From Streptomyces sp. NP160 (GTDB lineage: Bacteria; Actinomycetota; Actinomycetes; Actinomycetales; Quadrisphaeraceae), in NCBI RefSeq assembly GCF_006335115.1, contig NZ_VDMJ01000017.1:315-64314 (forward strand): a stretch of 64,000 bases of DNA. Reading direction: 5' to 3'. The translations under genes were made by a program, and so were the position numbers. A model generated the notes under the pieces. It saw nothing but the letters and a program-made list of their open reading frames with translations, did not search any database and was not told where the DNA came from. Below, one piece after another: positions 34,243-43,740 of this stretch; position 1 is the stretch's first letter, and each line of letters opens with the position of its first letter.

Positions 34243-35085
34243 TCAAGCCCCCAGCAGTCCCTCCGGGGACGGGCCCGGCGCGGGCGTGAGCGTCGTGAGG
34301 GCGGTGTCGACGAAGTCCTGGACGTGGGCGGCCAGCCGTCGGTCCGAGGTGGCGAGGCTGGTGGTCACAGGTCCGAGGTGCGGAGCGGGGCGGGTGACCA
34401 CGTCGGCGCGGGCGTAGTAGGCGGCCACGCTGACCGGCAGCACGGCGAGTCCCACGCCGGAGGCGACCAGCTCGAGCTTCTCCTCCACCGTCGAGGTCCG
34501 CCGAGCGCGAGCGTCCAGCACCTCGTGGCCGAGGAGGTCGTCCGAGGCCAGCACCGGCTTGGCCGCCAGCGGGTGGCCTGCGGGGAGGCACACCACCTTC
34601 TCCTCGGTCCCGACGGCCCGCAGCCTCAGGTGCTCGGAGCCCGCGGGCAGGCGCACGAGGGCGACGTCGACGAGGCCGTCGCGGACGGCCTGCGCCTGCT
34701 CCCACCAGGTCAGGTGCACGAGGGCCACCTCGACGGCCGGCCGGGCCGCGCTGTAGGCGCGCACCGCCTGCGAGACGGACAGCCCGGAGCCGAAGCCCAC
34801 GACGAGGCGGGTGACGCCGCGGGCGCTCTCCCGCGTCCGGCGCACCGCGGACTCCGCTGCGGAGAGCAGCTCGACGGCGTCCTCGAGCAGCTGGCGGCCG
34901 GCCGCGGTGAGGCGGACGCCGCGAGCAGCGCGGGTGAACAGCTCCACCCCGAGGTCGCGCTCCAGGGCGCGCAGCTGCCGGCTCAGCACCGGTTGGGTGA
35001 TGAAGAGCTCCTCCGCTGCGCGTCCGACGTGCTCCAGGCGCGCTGCGGCGACGAAGTAGCGCAGCTTGCGCAGGTCCACGTCCAT
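34243..35085 (-). CDS. LysR-family transcriptional regulator
   Basis: A 280-residue LTTR: N-terminal winged helix-turn-helix (residues 1-65; LRKLRYFVAAARLEHVGRAA, TQPVLSRQLRALE) and a periplasmic-binding-protein-like effector domain (90-270). It is divergent from the NmrA-like gene with 71 bp between, so that gene is its presumed target. The ATG at 35085 starts with the canonical DVDLRKLRYF segment. Confidence 0.93.
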   Translation of the reverse strand: MDVDLRKLRYFVAAARLEHVGRAAEELFITQPVLSRQLRALERDLGVELFTRAARGVRLTAAGRQLLEDAVELLSAAESAVRRTRESARGVTRLVVGFGSGLSVSQAVRAYSAARPAVEVALVHLTWWEQAQAVRDGLVDVALVRLPAGSEHLRLRAVGTEEKVVCLPAGHPLAAKPVLASDDLLGHEVLDARARRTSTVEEKLELVASGVGLAVLPVSVAAYYARADVVTRPAPHLGPVTTSLATSDRRLAAHVQDFVDTALTTLTPAPGPSPEGLLGA

Positions 35086-35156
35086 GCCCGGAGGGTATCG
35101 ATCGCGACCGCCAGAGCCTTGGACGGCGAGGGGCCGGCAGACGCACCCTCGACGTC

Positions 35157-36041
35157 GTGATCCTCGTGACCGGCGCGACCGGCGGCATCGGCCGCGTCCT
35201 GCTCGACCACCTCCTGACGGCAGACCGGGAGCCCGTGCGCGTCGTCGCCCGCGACCCCGACAAGGTGCCCCGGGCGGTCCGCGACCGCGTGGAGGTCGTC
35301 GTGGGCTCTCACGCCGACCCGGACGTCGTCGACGCAGCCCTCGACGGCGTGCGCTCGGTCTTCTGGCTCGTCGCCGGCGACCCGACCGCGGCGAGCCCGT
35401 TCCACGCCTACGTGGGCTTCAGCCTGGCCTTCGCCGCGGCCCTGCCCGGGTCGGGGGTCGAGCGCGTCGTCACCGTCTCGGCGCTCGGCCGCCGGGTGCA
35501 GGGCTACGCCGGTCACGCGTCCGCCTCACAGGCCATGGACGACCTCCTGCGCGCCACGGGCGTGCACCTGCGAGCGCTCGTCGCGCCCACGCTGATGGAC
35601 AACCTCCTGCGCGACGTCGACGGCCTGCGCTCCGACGGCGTGGTCCGCGCCGCCGCGCAGCAGGACCGGCGGGCGCCGATGGTGGCGCGCAGCGACGTCG
35701 CCGCCGTGGCCGCGCGGCTGCTCCTGGACGGGTCGTGGACCGGTCAGGAGGAGCTGCCCGTGCTGGGCCCCGAGGACCTGTCGGCGGACGACGTCGACCG
35801 GGTGCTCGCCGAGGTGCTCGGCCGCCCGGTCCGCCACGGAGCGCCGGACCCGCAGCAGCAGCTGACCGCCCTGGTCACCGCCGGCTCCTCGCCCCGGATG
35901 GCGCGCGGCCTGACCGCCATGCTCGCTGCCAAGGCGCGGGGTCTCGATGACGCGGACCGGCCCACCCGGGCGGCTGACACGCCGACGACGCTGCGGCAGT
36001 TCGCCGAGCGCGTCCTCGCACCGGCCGTCCAGGGGCGTTGA
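35157..36041 (+). CDS. NmrA-like NAD(P)-binding protein (atypical SDR)
   Basis: A 294-residue protein with N-terminal TGATGGIGRVLL (residues 5-16) and the general layout of NmrA/HSCARG and NAD(P)H-quinone oxidoreductase-like atypical SDRs. There is no Y-x3-K catalytic pair, as usual for the group. Such proteins act as redox sensors or quinone/azo reductases. GTG start at 35157. Likely regulated by the divergent LysR protein. Confidence 0.88.
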   Translation: MILVTGATGGIGRVLLDHLLTADREPVRVVARDPDKVPRAVRDRVEVVVGSHADPDVVDAALDGVRSVFWLVAGDPTAASPFHAYVGFSLAFAAALPGSGVERVVTVSALGRRVQGYAGHASASQAMDDLLRATGVHLRALVAPTLMDNLLRDVDGLRSDGVVRAAAQQDRRAPMVARSDVAAVAARLLLDGSWTGQEELPVLGPEDLSADDVDRVLAEVLGRPVRHGAPDPQQQLTALVTAGSSPRMARGLTAMLAAKARGLDDADRPTRAADTPTTLRQFAERVLAPAVQGR

Positions 36042-36070
36042 GCACAGCCGAGGACGGTGCCCCCGCCGGC

Positions 36071-37051
36071 TCAGGCCTCGCGGACGGCCTCCAGGTCGAT
36101 GGTGATGCGCAGGGTGGTCCCGAAGACGGCGACCCCCAGCCCGAAGGCCTGGTTCCACTTCATCGCGAAGTCGTCGCGGCTCAGCTGCGCGCTGGCCTGG
36201 AAGGCGACCCGGGCGCCGCCCCAGGGGTCGGTGCCGGTCCCGGTGCACCGCAGCCGCAGGGGCACCGCGCGGACGGTGCCGTTCAGCGTCAGCTGCCCGT
36301 CCAGCTGCCACCCCCCAGCGCCGTCGGGCAGCAGGCCGCGGCCCTCGTAGGTGATCCACGGGTGGTGCTCCACGTCGAGGAAGTCGGCGCTGCGCAGGTG
36401 CTCGTCACGGCGCGCGACGCCGGAGTCGACGCTGGCGGCGTCGATGCGCACCTGCACCGAGGACCCGGTGAACACCTCCGCCACCTCGATGGCCCCCTCC
36501 ACCACGGACAGGCGCCCGGTGACCGCGGACAGGCCCAGGTGGTGGGCGGTGGCCACCAGCGAGGTGTGGTCGGGGTCGATGACCCAGCGCCCGGGGGCGG
36601 GCAGCTCGGCGGCGCCGACCCGCGTCAGGCGCACCTCGCCGAGGTCGACGACCACCTCCTCGGGCCTGCTGGCGCGCGGGTCGTGGACCACGACCGAGCG
36701 GGCCTGGGGCTCGTGCCCGGCGCAGGCGACCAGCAGGGTCGCCGGGCCGAGCTCCAGCGGGGTGAGGACGAACCGCCCGTCCGAGCCGCTGGTGCTCCGT
36801 GCGCTCCCCGTGCCGTCGGTCGCCAGGAGCGTGACCGAGGCCCCGGGCAGCGGCCAGCCGTCACGGGTCAGCACCGACCCGTGGGCGCGCGCCCCTCCGG
36901 AACCACCCTCCCGGAAGGGTGCCCGGGCCCCGCCGTCCTGGGGGGCGGGTGACAGCTGGAGGTCCGAGCCCGAGGTGGGCGCGCCGAGCGGGTCAGCCGT
37001 CGACAGCTCCGCGGCCTCGCCGCGCCGTGCCCTGTGGCGGCCTAACCTCAC
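36071..37051 (-). CDS. YceI-family lipocalin-like protein with N-terminal carboxypeptidase-regulatory-like domain
   Basis: A 326-residue protein in two parts. About residues 50-145 form a beta-sandwich resembling CarboxypepD_reg/PEGA-type repeats (GSVLTRDGWPLPGASVTLLATDG, SGSDGRFVLTPLELGPATLLVACAGHE). Residues about 155-325 are YceI (RWVIDPDHTSLVATAHHLGLSAVTGRL, FLDVEHHPWITYEG, SRDDFAMKW). YceI proteins bind isoprenoids or other lipids. No signal peptide is obvious in this start choice (GTG 37051); a GTG at 37201 would add 50 poorly conserved residues. It follows the SpoIIE phosphatase gene. Confidence 0.87.
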   Translation of the reverse strand: MRLGRHRARRGEAAELSTADPLGAPTSGSDLQLSPAPQDGGARAPFREGGSGGARAHGSVLTRDGWPLPGASVTLLATDGTGSARSTSGSDGRFVLTPLELGPATLLVACAGHEPQARSVVVHDPRASRPEEVVVDLGEVRLTRVGAAELPAPGRWVIDPDHTSLVATAHHLGLSAVTGRLSVVEGAIEVAEVFTGSSVQVRIDAASVDSGVARRDEHLRSADFLDVEHHPWITYEGRGLLPDGAGGWQLDGQLTLNGTVRAVPLRLRCTGTGTDPWGGARVAFQASAQLSRDDFAMKWNQAFGLGVAVFGTTLRITIDLEAVREA

Positions 37052-37273
37052 CGCCGCCCGCCCAGCGGCACCCGCGCGGACGTCGTCCGCTCGTCCCCGA
37101 CAGCGCCCACGACGCCACCGGCCCCCGTCTCGGTGCGGGTGCCGGTCACGACCGCGACCCTGGTGCTCACCGGCTTCACGGTAGCCGCAGCCCGGCTGCA
37201 CGTCTCGGGCTGCCGCCGCCGGCGCCTCGGCGCTCGCGCCGCTGTGACCTGGGTCTCGTCTGGAGCGGAGCTG

Positions 37274-40171
37274 CTAGAGGGCCTGTCCCCGCGGGGTGGC
37301 CCGTCGAGCCGCGTCGAGCCCCTCCGGCACGTGGTTCGGCCCGGCCTCGGGCGGTCGGGGCCGGTCCTCGGGGTGGGCCCGCAGCGCCAGCAGCGCCACG
37401 TCGTCGTCCAGGTGGTCCCCGACCAGCTCGATAAGCCCGTCGCACAGCTCCTCCAGGCCCAGCGCCTGCTCGCCGGCGGACCTCACCATCTCGGCGGCGG
37501 CCTCGGCGAGCCACGCCATCCCGCGGTCCAGGCTCGCGCCGCGGCGCTCGACGAGCCCGTCGGTGTACAGCAGCACCGTCGAGCCCGGCTGCAGCACCAC
37601 CTCGTGGTCGTGGCGCTGCACCGCCGGGTCCCAGCCCAGCACCAGGTCGGTCTCGTAGCCGGTCTCGCCGCTCGCGTCGCTGCCGAGGTAGGACGCCCGG
37701 CCGTCGGCGGTGATGAGCAGCGGGGGGAGGTGCCCGGCGTTGGACCAGCGCAGCAGCCGGGTCCCGGCGGCGCGGTGCTCGGGGGTCTGCTCGACCTGGG
37801 CGACGACGGCGGTGGCCACGGTGGTGATCCCGAGGCCGGCGGCGGCGCGGTCCACCGCCGCCAGCAGTCGCGCCGGGGGCTCGCCGAGGGTGAAGGCGAT
37901 GCCGCGGACCAGGTTGCGCAGCTGGCCCATCACCGCGGCGGCGGCCATGTCGTGCCCGGTGACGTCCCCGATGACCAGGCTGGTCAGTCCCTCGGAGGTG
38001 ATGAAGGCGTCGTACCAGTCCCCGCCGACCTCGGCGTGGGTGGCCGAGGCCGCGTAGCGGACCGCGATCTCCAGGTGGTCCGGTTCGGGCGGGGCGGTGA
38101 GCATGGAGCGCTGCAGCGTCTCGGCGATCCCCGACGCCGCGGCCAGGGCTGCCCGCTCGGCGGAGTGGGCGGCGATGCGGTCCAGCGCCTGGGCGGTGAG
38201 CGCGGCGAAGGCGCGCAGCAGGTCCCGCTCCTCGACGGTCCAGGCGCGGGCCTCGGCGAAGCCGACCGTGAGGCACCCCAGCAGCTGACCCCGTCCGCGC
38301 AGCGGCACCGCGGCGGAGGCCTCCACGCCGGCGTCGGCGTACAGCGCCGCCGCCCCCGGGAGGACCGCGTCGGTCTCCTGCCGGTCGGCCAGGAAGAAGG
38401 CCTGACCGGTGGCGGCGGAGCGGATGGCGGGCAGGGGGAAGTCGGCCGGCACCCGCTGGAACCGGGCGCCGACCTCGGCGTAGGAGTCGGTGACGGAGGT
38501 GACCACGTGCGTGGCGCCGGTCTCGAGGAGGCACAGCCCGCACCCGCTGGCGCCCAGCAGCGAGGCCCCCCACCCCGACAGCACCGTCAGCACGTCGGCC
38601 TGGGTGTCGGCGTCGGCCAGGGCCTGGGCGATGGCGACCAGGGTGGCCTGGCGCTGGGCGGAGGTGCGCGCGAGCTCGCCGGCGCGGCGTTCGGCCTCGG
38701 CGGCGCGGCGCTCGGCGTCACGGGACTGCAGGTGCTGCAGCGCCTGGGCGCACTGGGCGGCGAAGGCCTCCAGCAGCTCCACCTGCACGGGCGGGAAGTC
38801 CTGCGGGCGGTTCCACCCCGCGGTGAGGACGGCGATGACCCGCCCCTCGGCGCGCAGCGGCAGGCTGGCGAAGGCCTGCGAGCCGGTGGAGGTCACCACG
38901 TCCGCCATCGCCGGGGAGTAGGCCAGGCAGGCGTCGCGGTCGCCCACCAGCACCCGGGTGCCGGTGCGGGCGGCCTCGCACACCGGCAGCGCGGCCTCCA
39001 GCGGGAGGCGGGCGTAGTCGGCCTGGACGCCGGGGCCGTAGCTGGCCGTCACGTAGGACAGCAGCGCGCCGGGGTCGGCCAGGTCGTGCACCGCGACGGA
39101 GCCGCCGTCGGCGCCGAGAGCGGCCAGGCCGCGCTCGGCGATGACGGTGACCAGGTCGGTGACGTCGTCGAGGTCGACCATGGCCAGGGCGACCTCGGCC
39201 AGGCCGCGGACCTGCTCCGCCGCTGCCTGGGCGGCCTGCACGGCGTCGTGGCGGGCGGTGATGTCCAGGAAGTACAGCGCCACGCCGCCGGCCTCGGGGA
39301 CCGCGCGCACCTCGTACCAGGCGTTCAGGGGGTCGGGGTAGTGGGCGTCGAAGGTGACCGTCTCGCCGGTGCTGGCGGCGCGGCGGTAGCCCGCTTCGAA
39401 GTCCGTGCCGACCGTGTCCGGGAAGAGCTCCCGGACGACCCCGCCCACCAGCTCCTCGCGCGGCCGTCCCAGGGCGTGCACTGCTTCGGCGTTGACGTAG
39501 GTGATGACCCAGTCGGCGTCCATGGACAGGTAGCCCACGGCCATCGACTCGGTGATCTGGGCGTTGCGGGCGGCGGCGGCGCGCTCAGCGCGGGTGGCCT
39601 CCTGCTCGCGCGCGGCCGCCTGCTCCGCGCGGGCGGTGGCCCGGGCGAGGTCGGTCACGGCCCGCTCCAGCTCGCGGGTGCGGGTGAACAGGTCGGCCTC
39701 GACCCGGTCGGCGCGCTCGCGCAGGACCTCGTTCTGCTCTGCCGAGGCGCGCACCTGCTCGCGGGTGTGCACGTAGTCGGTGATGTCGTCCGATCGGTGC
39801 AGCAGCCACACCACGCGTCCGCCGTCGTCGAGGACCGGCACGTTGCGCGGGCTCCAGTAGCGCTCGGCCCAGGTGCCGTCGGGCAGGGGGATGTCGTACT
39901 TCTGGATCGCCATCGTCACCGGGCGCCGGGTCTCGCGGGCCTCGGTCAGGGAGTCGCGCAGGTTGACCAGGCCGTCGGCGGCGGGGTCGTCGGGGTTCAT
40001 CGAGAAGACCTCGAAGAGGTTCCTCCCGACGGTGGCCTCCAGCGTGGTGGCGGTGGCCTCCAGCCGTGCGCGGTTGGCGTGCACGATGGTGAAGTCCGGG
40101 GTCAGCAGCAGCAGCGGGGCCGGCGTCTCGTCGAAGACCCGCCGGAAGTCCGGCTGAGGCACCTGGTCCAC
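37274..40171 (-). CDS. PAS-PAS-GAF-GAF-SpoIIE (PP2C-type) serine phosphatase
   Basis: A 965-residue signalling protein: PAS (about 10-130), coiled coil (135-200), PAS (205-310), two GAF domains (about 325-455 and 500-640), and a C-terminal PP2C/SpoIIE phosphatase (675-930). Metal-binding phosphatase motifs are present: GGDWYDAF, IGDVTGHD, NAGHLPPLL, YTDGLVERR and DDDVALLAL. RsbU/RsbP-type proteins dephosphorylate anti-anti-sigma factors to release SigB/SigF. GTG at 40171 follows GGGGGGAAGG. Its position in a stress block with a SigB-like promoter fits that role. Confidence 0.93.
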   Translation of the reverse strand: MDQVPQPDFRRVFDETPAPLLLLTPDFTIVHANRARLEATATTLEATVGRNLFEVFSMNPDDPAADGLVNLRDSLTEARETRRPVTMAIQKYDIPLPDGTWAERYWSPRNVPVLDDGGRVVWLLHRSDDITDYVHTREQVRASAEQNEVLRERADRVEADLFTRTRELERAVTDLARATARAEQAAAREQEATRAERAAAARNAQITESMAVGYLSMDADWVITYVNAEAVHALGRPREELVGGVVRELFPDTVGTDFEAGYRRAASTGETVTFDAHYPDPLNAWYEVRAVPEAGGVALYFLDITARHDAVQAAQAAAEQVRGLAEVALAMVDLDDVTDLVTVIAERGLAALGADGGSVAVHDLADPGALLSYVTASYGPGVQADYARLPLEAALPVCEAARTGTRVLVGDRDACLAYSPAMADVVTSTGSQAFASLPLRAEGRVIAVLTAGWNRPQDFPPVQVELLEAFAAQCAQALQHLQSRDAERRAAEAERRAGELARTSAQRQATLVAIAQALADADTQADVLTVLSGWGASLLGASGCGLCLLETGATHVVTSVTDSYAEVGARFQRVPADFPLPAIRSAATGQAFFLADRQETDAVLPGAAALYADAGVEASAAVPLRGRGQLLGCLTVGFAEARAWTVEERDLLRAFAALTAQALDRIAAHSAERAALAAASGIAETLQRSMLTAPPEPDHLEIAVRYAASATHAEVGGDWYDAFITSEGLTSLVIGDVTGHDMAAAAVMGQLRNLVRGIAFTLGEPPARLLAAVDRAAAGLGITTVATAVVAQVEQTPEHRAAGTRLLRWSNAGHLPPLLITADGRASYLGSDASGETGYETDLVLGWDPAVQRHDHEVVLQPGSTVLLYTDGLVERRGASLDRGMAWLAEAAAEMVRSAGEQALGLEELCDGLIELVGDHLDDDVALLALRAHPEDRPRPPEAGPNHVPEGLDAARRATPRGQAL

Positions 40172-40307
40172 CGATCCGCCTTCCCCCCTGGAGCGCCGGC
40201 CTGCGTCGAACGGCCGGGAGAGCCTAGACGGCTGCGGTGCGCCCGGTGCGCCGGTCCGGGAGGACCAGCCAGGGCGCTGCGTGGAGCCCACCGCTGCGGG
40301 CGCGGTC

Positions 40308-41561
40308 TCACGCCGCGGTCTGCCCCTCCGCCCGCGGCTGCTGGGTCGTGGCCGCCGCGGAGGTGCGCTTCTCCGCGTTCCAGGTGACGACCGCGGCCCA
40401 CGCGACGGCGGCGAGCGGCACCGACAGCACCGCCCCGACCACCCCGCCCAGCACCGTCCCCGCCGTCAGCGCCAGCAGGATGGCCAGCGGGTGCAGCGAG
40501 AGGGCGCGGCCCAGGAGCACCGGCTGCAGGAGGTTGCCCTCCACCTGGTTGACCACCACCACGATGCCCACGACGACCAGCGCGGCGACCGGTCCCACGG
40601 TGACCAGGGCGACGAGGGCGGCCACCACCCCCGCCGCGACGGCCCCCACGATCGGGACGAACGCGGCGACGAAGGTCAGCAGCGCGATCGGCAGGGCCAG
40701 CGGCACCCCGACGACCGCCACCCCGACGCCGATGAGGACGGCGTCGACCAGCGCGACGGTCGCGGTGCCGCGCACGTACCCGCCCAGCACCACCGCCGAC
40801 CGCTCACCGACCCGCTCCAGGCGGCGGTGGCGCGGCCCGTGGACCCCGCTGATGAGGAAGGACCAGATGCGCGGGCCGTCCTTGAGGAAGTAGAAGAGCA
40901 GGAACAGCGCCAGCACCGTGCCGGTGGCGATCTGGGTGACGACGCCCAGCCCCGCCAGCGCTCCCGAGCGGAAGCCGGCACCGGTCAGGACCCCGACGGC
41001 CGCGTCGCGGGCCTGGGCGACCTGCGCGTCGCTGACCGGCAGCCCGCCCTGGACGACGAAGCGCTGGACCTCGGCGAAGCCCTCCTGCGCACTGGCCTGC
41101 AGCTGCGGCCACTGCCCGCGGACGCCGCCGACCACGGCCCAGCCCACCGCGGCGAGCACGGCCGCTCCGGCGAGCAGCACCACCCCCGTGGCGAGGCCGC
41201 GCCCCAGGCCGCGGGAGACCAGCCACCGCACCAGCGGGGCCGCCGCCGCGGCGACCAGGGCGGACAGCAGCAGGGGCACGACCACCAGCCGCAGCTGCAG
41301 GCACGCGTAGACCACGACGACGCCCGCCACCACGACGAGCAGCAGCTGCAGGCACCGCGTGGCGGTCCGGCCGAGCCCGTCCGCCCACGGCGAGGTCGGA
41401 GGGGGCGCGAGGACGGGAGGCTCGACGACCTCGCGCTCGCTCGCGCCCTCGCGTGCCGGTGCCTCCTCCTCGGGACGGGGAGGTGGCTCCTGCGCGCGCC
41501 GGGAGCCCCGCCCCCTGCCAGGCCGACGCTCCGGCCCCTCGCCGTCGACGGACGCCGCCAC
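40308..41561 (-). CDS. AI-2E family transporter
   Basis: A 417-residue membrane protein with a charged, low-complexity cytoplasmic head (about 60 residues), then seven to eight transmembrane helices and the AI-2E/PerM pattern: LFLLFYFLKDGPRIWSFL, GYVRGTATVALVDAVLIGVGV and NQVEGNLLQPVLLGRALSLHP. Family members export AI-2 or act as Na+/H+ antiporters; the role here is open. GTG start at 41561 lies two bases after the stop of the membrane protein gene, so the genes are coupled. Confidence 0.92.
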   Translation of the reverse strand: MAASVDGEGPERRPGRGRGSRRAQEPPPRPEEEAPAREGASEREVVEPPVLAPPPTSPWADGLGRTATRCLQLLLVVVAGVVVVYACLQLRLVVVPLLLSALVAAAAAPLVRWLVSRGLGRGLATGVVLLAGAAVLAAVGWAVVGGVRGQWPQLQASAQEGFAEVQRFVVQGGLPVSDAQVAQARDAAVGVLTGAGFRSGALAGLGVVTQIATGTVLALFLLFYFLKDGPRIWSFLISGVHGPRHRRLERVGERSAVVLGGYVRGTATVALVDAVLIGVGVAVVGVPLALPIALLTFVAAFVPIVGAVAAGVVAALVALVTVGPVAALVVVGIVVVVNQVEGNLLQPVLLGRALSLHPLAILLALTAGTVLGGVVGAVLSVPLAAVAWAAVVTWNAEKRTSAAATTQQPRAEGQTAA

Positions 41562-41563
41562 GG

Positions 41564-42220
41564 TCAGCTGGCCAGGGTGGCTCGGTCGACGCGGCGGTGG
41601 AAGCGCATGCCGGCCAGACCGCCGAGCAGCGCGCCCACCAGCGCGACCAGCGCGGCGGCCACGACCGTGATGACGGCTCCCGTGGACAGCGTCCCCTCGT
41701 CGACCGGGATGCGGGGGAAGCTGTTCAGCTGGCCGAGGATGTTGAACTGCGACCCGGCGACCAGGCCCAGCACCGCCACGAGGACGGCGATGACCACGGC
41801 CCACAGCCACACGGCCAGGCCCTGCTTCATCCCGTTGAACCGGGCCATGCGGCCGGCGACGTACCCGCCGCAGAAGTAGGCCACCAGCAGGACGACGAGC
41901 ACGGCGACGCCCCCCACGACCCCGATGGTGCCGGGGTCGGCGGCCGCGCCGCTGGTGAGCTGGCCCGGGTCGGCGTCGGTCGCCAGGCCCACCGCCGTGC
42001 CCGCCGCCGCGAGGAGCGCGGTCAGGAGCACCGCGGTGCCGGTCGCCGTCAGCCACCCGAAGAAGGCGCTGCCGAGCTTCATGCCGCCGAACTGCTGCTT
42101 CTGGGCCTCCACCACGCGCTCGCGCTGGGAGCGCGGGTCGACCTGGGAGGCACCGCTGTGCGGCGCCGGGGCCGCGGCAGCGTGGGCGTGGTGCGAGCGG
42201 TCGTCAGCGGAGGTGCTCAT
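41564..42220 (-). CDS. Actinobacterial four-helix membrane protein of unknown function
   Basis: A 218-residue protein with a His/Ala-rich soluble N-terminus (about 1-50), then four hydrophobic segments (about 53-75, 98-120, 133-155 and 180-205). An EAQKQQFGGMKLGSAFFGWLTATG segment before helix 1 and GGYVAGRMARFNG between helices recur in hypothetical actinobacterial envelope proteins that sit beside DUF2382 genes. No enzymatic motif. Its start overlaps the DUF2382 gene by 17 bp. Confidence 0.8.
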   Translation of the reverse strand: MSTSADDRSHHAHAAAAPAPHSGASQVDPRSQRERVVEAQKQQFGGMKLGSAFFGWLTATGTAVLLTALLAAAGTAVGLATDADPGQLTSGAAADPGTIGVVGGVAVLVVLLVAYFCGGYVAGRMARFNGMKQGLAVWLWAVVIAVLVAVLGLVAGSQFNILGQLNSFPRIPVDEGTLSTGAVITVVAAALVALVGALLGGLAGMRFHRRVDRATLAS

Positions 42221-42734
42221 GGGGTCCTCGACCTTCGGGGGGCGGTTCGGAGGGCGTCCCTGCGGGACGCCGGGCGGAGTGCTCGAGGTGGGCGGGCTCG
42301 GTGGTCACGTCCACCACCTCGCGCCGGGTCGTGGTGTCCACGCGCGACGTGAGCGGGACGGCGTCGACGGCGATCCGGACCCGCTCGTACGGCACCGCCT
42401 CCACGGCGACCACCGGCCGCTCCTCGTGGAGCGTGATCTCCAGCGGTGCGTCGTGGGCGGGACCGGCGGGACCGTCCGGGCCACCGTCCTCGACGGGCAG
42501 GCGCTCGATGCGCAGCACCTCGCGCCGGACCGTCACGGTCACCTCCACCTGGCGGGTGTGGATCTCGCGGCGGAGCCGGACGCGCTCGCGGGGCAGCCGG
42601 TGCACCGCGACGTCGACCTGCTCGGCCGACAGGGTGACCACCGTCCCCTGGGGCGCCCCAGCGGCCTCCGCGGAGGTGCTGGGGCGCCCGGCCGGGGGCG
42701 GCGCCGTGGAGCCGTCGCCCGTCGTGGTGCTCAC
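42204..42734 (-). CDS. DUF2382 (YsnF/AvaK-type) domain protein
   Basis: A 176-residue, strongly charged protein. The alternating pattern with conserved R-x-R, V-x-V and the EITLHEERPVVAVEAVPYERVRI stretch is the DUF2382 stress-protein domain. The function of the domain is unknown; it is tied to general stress in Bacillus and cyanobacteria. It is the second gene of the putative SigB-controlled block. ATG/GTG start at 42734, 21 bp after the PRC-barrel gene. Confidence 0.85.
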   Translation of the reverse strand: MSTTTGDGSTAPPPAGRPSTSAEAAGAPQGTVVTLSAEQVDVAVHRLPRERVRLRREIHTRQVEVTVTVRREVLRIERLPVEDGGPDGPAGPAHDAPLEITLHEERPVVAVEAVPYERVRIAVDAVPLTSRVDTTTRREVVDVTTEPAHLEHSARRPAGTPSEPPPEGRGPHEHLR

Positions 42735-42755
42735 GGGTGCGCTTCCGCGGGTGCT

Positions 42756-43652
42756 TCAGGCGTGACGACTGTGGTGACGGTCGCCCTCACCGCTCCCGGT
42801 GGTCACCGCGCTGTCCGCGTCGAGGTCGATCTCCTCCTTGCGCACGTCGGCGCTCACCGTCTGGGTGTCCTGCTCCGTGCGGGTGCCGAGGCGCACGCGC
42901 TCGACGGCCTCGACGTGCTTGGAGACCACGGGGACCTCCTCGTGCAGGACCACCTCGTGCTCCTCCTCGGACAGCTCCGGCCCGGCGGTGGCGGCGCCCC
43001 GGTTCGCCTCGGTGATCGGCTCGCGGGTGACGACCAGCTCCTCGTGGGAGGTGGCCACCTGGCGGGTCTGCTCCTCGGTGACCACGTGCTTGCGCAGCCG
43101 GGCGCGGCCGCTCTCGCGGACCTGCGTCCCCACGTGCAGGCGCTCCTCCGAGCGGGTCATCGCGTCGTCGGTGGTGGGCCCGGAGGTGTCGTGCCCCACC
43201 GTGCCCCGAGTGCCCTGGGTGTCCCGGCCGCCGGCCCGCCCCGACGCGTCGTCGTCGCGGCTGTCCGACCACTCACCCAGGCGACCGGTCGCGGTGGTCG
43301 TGGTGGTCCCGGCCTGCAGGTCCTGCGCCCCGGAACCGCCCAGCGAGTAGTGCTCGTACAGGCGCTCCTCCTCCTGCGGGCTCAGGGTGCCGTCGGCGTC
43401 GGTGCGAGGAGCGTCCTTGACCTGCTCCTTGGTGTAGGGGACGCGGATCTCGTCCCCGAGGTAGGAGGCCGTGGACAGCGGCACGAAGGTCTCGGAGCTG
43501 CCGAACAGGCCCGTCTTGACGGTGACCCACTCGGGCTGGTCGCTGTGGTCGTCGAGGTAGACCTCGGCCACCTTGCCGATCTTCGAACCGTCCGCGGAGG
43601 TGACGGTCGCGGCGCGGAGGGCGTCGATGGAGGTGCTGGAGTCGATGGGCAT
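42756..43652 (-). CDS. PRC-barrel and DUF2382 domain stress protein
   Basis: A 298-residue protein: N-terminal PRC-barrel (about 8-80; GSKIGKVAEVYLDDHSDQPEWVTV), a glycine/threonine/aspartate-rich linker (100-165) and a C-terminal DUF2382 domain (about 170-285; LHVGTQVRESGRARLRKHVVTEE). This two-domain form is widespread in actinobacteria and linked to desiccation, oxidative and general stress. ATG at 43652. First gene of the block, about 85 nt downstream of a SigB-like promoter. Confidence 0.92.
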   Translation of the reverse strand: MPIDSSTSIDALRAATVTSADGSKIGKVAEVYLDDHSDQPEWVTVKTGLFGSSETFVPLSTASYLGDEIRVPYTKEQVKDAPRTDADGTLSPQEEERLYEHYSLGGSGAQDLQAGTTTTTATGRLGEWSDSRDDDASGRAGGRDTQGTRGTVGHDTSGPTTDDAMTRSEERLHVGTQVRESGRARLRKHVVTEEQTRQVATSHEELVVTREPITEANRGAATAGPELSEEEHEVVLHEEVPVVSKHVEAVERVRLGTRTEQDTQTVSADVRKEEIDLDADSAVTTGSGEGDRHHSRHA

Positions 43653-43740
43653 GGTTCTCCCCGTCGAAGGCCGCGGTCCCGGTGGTGCGGGTCCCTGCGG
43701 CGGTGGCGGGCCGGCGCGCTGCAGCCCTGCGGGAGTCGAC

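Noticed and set aside
37133-40387. A 1084-codon plus-strand open frame
   Set aside because: It is the antisense shadow of the PAS-GAF-SpoIIE gene; composition is Gly/Arg/His-rich and no domain is recognisable. High GC removes stop codons from the opposite strand.
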